Source: JANXQG01 sp963824275 (lineage in GTDB: Bacteria; Planctomycetota; Planctomycetia; Pirellulales; Thermoguttaceae). From it: DNA of 64,000 bases. Within the stretch, counting starts at the first letter, position 1; the number at the start of each line of letters is the position of its first letter. Position numbers and translations under genes: made by a program. The stretch is taken from the NCBI GenBank assembly GCA_963824275.1, contig CAWGOT010000013.1, forward strand, positions 62,001-126,000, given 5' to 3'. The notes under the pieces are model-generated. The model did not search any database, had not been told where the DNA came from, and saw only the letters and a program-made list of their open reading frames with translations. Below, piece by piece: positions 59,574 through 64,000 of the stretch.

Positions 59574-59610
59574 TACCCAGTACTCAGTACTCAGTACTCA
59601 GTACTCAGTT
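59574..59610. repeat. CAGTACTC tandem repeat array
   Basis: About four and a half copies of the palindromic 8-mer CAGTACTC after parB. A shorter copy lies at 34207-34229. Confidence 0.8.
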
Positions 59611-59668
59611 CGTAGGGTGGGACCGGGCACCATGTACCCATGGTCGGCTTGCGAGCACCGGCCCACCA
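59611..59668. repeat. Palindromic repeat (CGTAGGGTGGGACC family), third copy
   Basis: CGTAGGGTGGGACCGGGCAC, CATGTACCCATGG and the partner GAGCACCGGCCCACC follow the CAGTACTC array directly. The GGGCACCATG core is shared with 9225-9239. Confidence 0.65.
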
Positions 59669-59737
59669 GTCTGCGCACCGTTGGGCTGGGCCGCCAATTG
59701 CTTTCCGCCAGCCTTTCCGCTAAGATAGAAACACTCG

Positions 59738-59812
59738 CGGGGCGTGGCGCAGTCTGGCTAGCGCGCCTGGTTTGGGACCAGGAAGTCGAAGGTTCAAATC
59801 CTTTCGCCCCGA
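59738..59812 (+). tRNA. tRNA-Pro (anticodon UGG)
   Basis: A 75-base cloverleaf. The acceptor stem pairs CGGGGCG with CGCCCCG, including the C1-G72 pair typical of bacterial tRNA-Pro, with A as discriminator. The anticodon stem CCTGG/CCAGG holds the loop TTTGGGA with anticodon TGG, read as proline (CCA). The T arm is GAAGG-TTCAAAT-CCTTT. The 3' CCA is not encoded and would be added after transcription. Confidence 0.93.
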
Positions 59813-59900
59813 CTCGAAAGGTTCTTGAAGTCCCAAACACGGACCGCGCCGTTTACGTTGCCCTCGCCCACATCAACAGCATCGAAGCCTTGCAAACGGC

Positions 59901-60348
59901 TTAGGCGCCATGTACTGCGCGGCTGCCCGCCACCGTGCCGGCCAAGGCCATGCGCCACCTCCGCAGCCTGCTATCCGCGTCCTGCACCAGGGCGATCAAC
60001 TCGGCCTGGTCCAACGGCTTCAGCAAATAGTCGGTCGCCCCGAGTTCCAGCGCGTCGGTCAGCGACGCCAGGGTCGAGTGCCCGGTAATGAACAGGACCT
60101 GGGCACACGGATTCTTACGTTTTGCCCAACGCAGCAACTCCAAGCCGTTGACCCCCGGCATTTCCAGGTCGGTCACCAGGATGTCGACCAGGTTCTGCTC
60201 GATCCACTGGCGCCGCCCTGGGATCGGTCAGAGAGTGCAATTGCATGCGATTGCCGAACGAACGGTCAATGATCCTCGTCAGCAGGCGGACCATAGCCGG
60301 GTCGTCGTCAACTAATAGGAGCGTTGTCAGGTGATCTAATGTGCGCAT
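59901..60348 (-). CDS. Response regulator, receiver domain (frame-disrupted near 60215)
   Basis: A single receiver-domain protein of about 148 residues. The start has TTLLLVDDDPAMVRLLTRII with the acidic pair. After a shift near 60215 comes DILVTDLEMPGVNGLELLRW with the phospho-acceptor Asp, then VLFITGHSTLASLTDALELG with the conserved Thr/Ser region and TDYLLKPLD with the conserved Lys. No output domain follows, so it probably acts by protein contact or as a phosphate relay. Its ATG overlaps the end of the hybrid kinase gene by 41 bases, so it belongs to the same operon. Confidence 0.85.
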
Positions 60349-62397
60349 CAGATGCGGTTCCTTGAATGGGTTCTGAATACGTTGCCTCTGTCGGACTGGA
60401 TGAGCGATGTCTCTGCAGGGCGTCGACGATCGTCTTCAAGAGCGTGGCACGATCAATCGGCTTGGTGGCGTAGCCGTCGCAGCCCGCGTCCAGACACTTC
60501 TGCCGATCGTCGGCCATGGCATGGGCGGTCAGGGCGATAATGGGACCGGCATAGCCTTCATTGCGCAGGCGTCGAGTGGCCTCGTAACCGTCCATGACGG
60601 GCATTTGCATGTCCATCAAGATCACGTCGAAGGGATCGCGGGGATCATCATGCCGCCTGCCCCAGCCAGGGAATGTCGCCAGGGCCATCTCCACCGCTTT
60701 CTGCCCGTTTACCACCGTGGTCACCTCGGCCCCGGTTTTCCTGAGCAGGAAGGAGATAAATCGCTGATTGTCCAGACCGTCTTCGGCAAGAAGAACGCGG
60801 CAATTCAACTGCGGCAGCGGGGTCTGACTTGCAGCTTTTGGAGTGGGGGCGGCGATCGCTTCGCTGGTGGGCTCCACCAGAGCCACGCCCTCCAGCGGGC
60901 CGGGATCGATGGTCAAGGTAAATGTACTGCCCTTGCCCGGTTGGCTGCTGACGGCAATATCGCCGCCGAGAAATGTCGCCAGGCGCTTGCTGATTGCCAG
61001 TCCCAGTCCGGTGCCGCCATACCTGCGGGCGGTCGAGGCCTCGGCCTGCTGGAATGGCTGGAATAGCCTGTCGATCTGGGCGGCGGTCATGCCGATGCCC
61101 GTATCGACAACATCGCAAAGAAGTTTCGGTTCCGTCCCGTCTCGGCCGGCCAGACGGACGACGAGTCGCACGCCGCCGGTTTCGGTGAACTTGACGGCAT
61201 TGCCGACCAGGTTCACGAGGATCTGCCGCAGGCGAACGGAATCGGTCAAGATCGTCTCCGGCACCGGCCCGGCGAATTCAAGGTCCAAACCAAGCCCTTT
61301 GCCGCGTGCCCGCACCCGCATCAGGGACACGACGTCTGCGGCAACTGCCACCGGTGAACAGGCCAGTCGCTCGATTTGAAGTTTTCCGGCGTCGATTTTC
61401 GAGAGGTCGAGGATGTCGTTGATGATCCTGAGGAGGTGGTCTCCATTGCGGCGGATGATATTCAGGGCCTCCAGATGCTCGGGATTTTCCAGTTGCCCTG
61501 CAAGCACTTCAGCGTATCCAAGTATGGCCGTCATAGGGGTGCGGATTTCGTGACTCATGTTGGCCAGAAACTCGCTCTTGGCGCGGGTTGCGGATTCGCC
61601 CGCTTCATACAGTTCCTGCATGGCCTGCCGCTGTCCCTCCAGAACGGCGTTATAGTATTCAAGCTCTGCTTTCGACCGCCGCAACTCTTCCTCGGCCCGC
61701 TTGCATCGGTGATGTCCAGCAGTGCCAAAAGCGCGTACTTCTTCCCTTCCAGGACCAGAGGTGTGACCGTGGCAACGAAACACGGGTTTTTCTCTTCACC
61801 CTCGATGGTCAGATTCAAGGTCAGTTCGGCATTGCGGATTTCATGGCCGTCCTTGAGCACGTGCTGGACCGCGTTGCGAGCAGCACAGGTCCGACAGGCC
61901 TCCGCGTGGCCGCAGCCGGCGGCCGCCTCGGCTGCATGAATGCAATACAGTGCGTCTCCCGGCTGGCGGCCGAGCAAATCCGCCGCATCTTTGCCCACGA
62001 AGGCGGCAATCACGTTGTTGACGTGCATCTGCGTATCTTCGTCGATGAGCAGCATGCCAACCTGAACCGCATTGAAGATCGCCTGCAGATTGGCGCCCTC
62101 GCGGAGGAACTGGTTCTTCTGCTCGCGCTCGTCGGTCAGCCGGCCTTCCAGCCAGCGATTGTCTCGCTGCCGCCAGAGCAGGCCGACGGCCAGGGAAGCC
62201 GCCAGCAGAATGGCAAGAAGGGCGGCTCCCGTCGGCCGGGCTCGTTCGAGCGGGGCATAGATTTCGTCCTGGCCCACCTGATGGGTGAAATAGGCATATC
62301 CCACGCCCCCGATGCCGACCGATAAGAACACGAAGATCAGCAGCGGACGCCAAGCAATCGGGGTCGGGATAAGCCCAGTCTCATGTTTTCCTCCCAC
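60308..62397 (-). CDS. Hybrid sensor histidine kinase (TM-PAS-HisKA-HATPase-REC) (frame-disrupted near 61710)
   Basis: Membrane hybrid kinase of about 690 residues. Two hydrophobic segments (WRPLLIFVFLSVGIGGVGYA and ALLAILLAASLAVGLLW) flank a short loop. A PAS domain follows with an unusual Cys set (GCGHAEACRTCAARNAV) that is found in some PAS domains. After the frameshift the kinase core has the H box FLANMSHEIRTPM, N box NLVGNAVKFTETGG, G1 DVVDTGIGM and G2 GTGLGLAISKRL. A C-terminal receiver has VLLAEDGLDN, DVILMDMQMPVMDG and YATKPIDRA. The GTG at 62397 overlaps the upstream response regulator gene by 17 bases. Confidence 0.9.
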
Positions 62398-62780
62398 TTT
62401 GCTCGCCGCTTGATTGCGCTTTCGGCTGGCACAACTTCTTGACCTTCTCGCGGAGTGTCGCGGACTCGAAGGGCTTGATCAGGTAGTCGGATGCGCCGGC
62501 CTGGATCGCCTCCAAGACCTGCGACTTGCCGGCTTCCGCGGTGACCATGATCACGGGCAAGCGTAATTCCCGCCGCGCGGAGGGTCTTGAGTACTGTCAA
62601 ACCATTCGGGGCCGGCATGTCCCAATCCAGAAGCAGCAGGTCAAGATCGGCGGCCGCCAGCATGCTCAGGGCCTGCGTGCCGTCGTTGGCCTGGCGGATT
62701 TCACCCAGGTCCTGCAAGCAGACGGCCACAAACGTGCGCATCAGCGGATCGTCGTCGGCAACCAGGATTCGTTTGCTCAT
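62381..62780 (-). CDS. Response regulator, receiver domain (frame-disrupted near 62560)
   Basis: Receiver-only protein of about 132 residues. It begins KRILVADDDPLMRTFVAVCL and has LDLLLLDWDMPAPNGLTVLK with the phospho-acceptor Asp. After a shift near 62560 the second half is VIMVTAEAGKSQVLEAIQAG and SDYLIKPFESATLREKVKKL, then a TGA at 62383-62381. All receiver key residues are therefore present. It overlaps the kinase start and directly follows the cheX-like gene, with 28 bases between them. Confidence 0.85.
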
Positions 62781-62807
62781 TGTTCGCCTCGCGGGCGTGC
62801 AGCCTTG

Positions 62808-63307
62808 CTAGGCTTCCGCGGCTGCGGCAACCTCAATAGGAGCGGCGGCGTGGATCTCGCAAAGCCCGACCTCCACGGTGATATCTCCCCAAGGAGACGT
62901 GAAGGGAATGCAAATCGGCGTGACTTTCGGTGGGAAACTCGACGCAGTGGCACTTTCCGGTGATGACCGTCGGCAAGCTCACGCTCAATTCAAGGTGCTC
63001 CAGCTTGGCCTTGGCGCTGCCGGCGATGATGTTCACCAGCTCGCCGATGGCATCCGTAACGTCGCCGTTGATTTCCGGCGGCCGCTCCTGGAGCAGGACC
63101 TCCGCGGCGCCGAGGGCCGCCTCCCGGCTGAGCCCCAGCACCACGGTGCCTTGCGCCTTCCCTGAAAGGCCGATCACGCCGCTTACCTCGTGTTGCGGTT
63201 GGGTGCCGTTCTTGAGGTAAGGGCTCCCCGATCCAGCTTGCATGCAGCATCGTGTCAAAAACCGAGATCGTGGCCGTGAGAAACGGATTGATGTATTCGA
63301 CTTTCAT
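62808..63307 (-). CDS. cheX: CheX/CheC-like chemotaxis phosphatase (frame-disrupted)
   Basis: CheX-type proteins remove phosphate from CheY-like regulators. From the ATG at 63307 it starts KVEYINPFLTATISVFDTML; the frame shifts near 63240. The catalytic helix GDVTDAIGELVNIIAGSAKA carries the Glu-x-x-Asn pair of the CheC/CheX signature, followed by LELSVSLPTVITG with the conserved Pro. A second shift near 62910 leads to the end PFTSPWGDITVEVGLCEIHA and TAG at 62810-62808. Its place between two receiver genes fits the role of switching their phosphorylation off. Confidence 0.82.
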
Positions 63308-63341
63308 GGTCGTGTCTTCAGCAATAGGAACCGTGGGGTGT

Positions 63342-63737
63342 CTATGGGGTTTCGCGGGCTTCAGTTGCCGGTCTGCGGGCAGCAACTGTTCGAGCGTGGC
63401 TTGAAGGCTTCGCTTGTCGAAGGGCTTGGCGACGAAGTCGGCGGCGCCGGCCTTGATCGCGTCCTTGAGCACGCCCCGTTGCTCCAGCGCGCTGACCACG
63501 AGGACTTTGGCCTGCGGGATCGAATTCCATGATGCCGTGCAGGGCGTGCAGGCCGTCGTGCTCGGGCATGACCAGGTCGAGGGTCACGGCGTCGGGGTGC
63601 AGTTCCCGGTAACGATCGATGGCCTCCTGGCCGTTGCTGGCCTCGCCCACCACCTCCCAGCCGGCGGCGGTGGCCATGTCCTTGATGATCTGCCGGATGA
63701 TCAGGGCGTCATCGGCGACGAGTAGTCTGCGTGGCAT
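63342..63737 (-). CDS. CheY-like response regulator (frame-disrupted near 63515)
   Basis: Receiver-only protein of about 130 residues. The ATG at 63737 has AGGAG nine bases upstream. It starts RRLLVADDALIIRQIIKDMA with the acidic pair and has AVTLDLVMPEHDGLHALHGI with the phospho-acceptor Asp. After the shift near 63515 the rest is VLVVSALEQRGVLKDAIKAG and FVAKPFDKRSL with the conserved Lys. The original frame stops at 63342; the shifted frame runs on into cheX without a stop, so a second indel near the end is likely. A true fusion to CheX is a less likely alternative. Confidence 0.85.
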   Translation of the reverse strand: MPRRLLVADDALIIRQIIKDMATAAGWEVVGEASNGQEAIDRYRELHPDAVTLDLVMPEHDGLHALHGIMEFDPAGQSPRGQRAGATGRAQGRDQGRRRRLRRQALRQAKPSSHARTVAARRPATEARETP

Positions 63738-63794
63738 CGGTCAAGTCTCCTGGTTTGATAGGACAACTTGTCCGTTCGTACGGTAGGTGAACTG

Positions 63795-64000
63795 TTACAG
63801 AGCGTTTTCGTCGGTTGGCCGGCGGATTCGACGATCATTTCTCCGCCGTCGCAGTCGAAGGTCACGCGGCGTCCGCGATGTTCCGCCGACGTCTTGTGCC
63901 GTGATGCGAATGCCGGCGGTCCGCAGCGCCTGGGCAACGGCCTCGACGTTGGCGTCGCCGATCTGCAAGGGGCCGGAACTGCCGAACATGTTGGCGCCGC
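63795..64000 (-). CDS. cheD: CheD-like chemoreceptor glutamine deamidase, C-terminal part (cut by window edge)
   Basis: The end of a CheD-like protein; its start lies beyond the window. ANMFGSSGPLQIGDANVEAV then RTAGIRITAQDVGG match the CheD C-terminal strand-helix-strand, and in a second frame (shift near 63880) GRRVTFDCDGGEMIVES continues it. CheD converts glutamines of chemoreceptors to glutamates and is regulated by CheC-type phosphatases, which fits the cheX-like gene downstream. One frame stops at 63795, the other runs to 63701, overlapping the next gene; the true end is uncertain. The catalytic Cys and His lie outside the window. Confidence 0.75.
   Translation of the reverse strand, partial: GANMFGSSGPLQIGDANVEAVAQALRTAGIRITAQDVGGTSRTPRDLRLRRRRNDRRIRRPTDENAL

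Overview
The window is GC-rich bacterial chromosome. Its content points to a planctomycete, probably of the Pirellulales type. The evidence is three DUF1559 prepilin-like proteins, a cysteine-rich YTV-repeat wall protein, a giant VIT/vWA/TPR protein, an L-rhamnose isomerase/permease pair and many short palindromic repeats of the kind scattered through planctomycete genomes. The placement is inferred from gene content; no rRNA is present to confirm it.

Layout on the plus strand: a small coiled-coil protein; a giant secreted VIT-vWA-TPR protein (644-9182, in five frame-shifted pieces); rhaA-rhaT; on the minus strand an EEP-family nuclease/phosphatase with a small partner; three tandem, tightly coupled ClpA/ClpB-like ATPases (13603-22687); a NarL-type response regulator with a very good promoter; an M48 membrane protease; a Wza-like lipoprotein and a second lipoprotein; and a minus-strand Gly-rich secreted protein. 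Then comes a sugar nucleotidyltransferase, three tandem paralogues that join a leader-like domain, a Tat-like segment and a serine-less acyl-carrier-like domain, and a B12-binding radical SAM enzyme (28415-33222).

From 33 kb: a secreted hypothetical, a GspG-like pseudopilin, the YTV protein with a clear terminator, a tryptophanase/tyrosine phenol-lyase-family enzyme, two DUF1559 proteins, serS, an aspartic protease with a coupled partner, a Uma2 nuclease, a CPBP protease with a HEAT-like remnant and an M20 peptidase. Then clpS, a secreted protein, rdgB, a LigD-phosphoesterase-like protein, tyrS, ispD, a third DUF1559 protein, a 3-hydroxyacyl-CoA dehydrogenase, a DUF1015 protein, two parS sites followed by parA-parB, tRNA-Pro(UGG), and a minus-strand signalling cluster (cheD, response regulator, cheX, response regulator, hybrid kinase, response regulator) that runs off the right edge.

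Many genes are broken by frameshifts, including indispensable ones (serS, parA, parB). The protein sequence carries on in another frame with intact motifs, so sequencing or assembly indels are the likeliest cause, not real decay. Such genes are listed over their whole span or as overlapping pieces. The two best candidates for undescribed biology are the ATPase triplet, with degenerate first ATPase domains, no standard second pore loop and release-factor-like C-terminal domains in two members, and the leader/carrier-like triplet beside the radical SAM enzyme.
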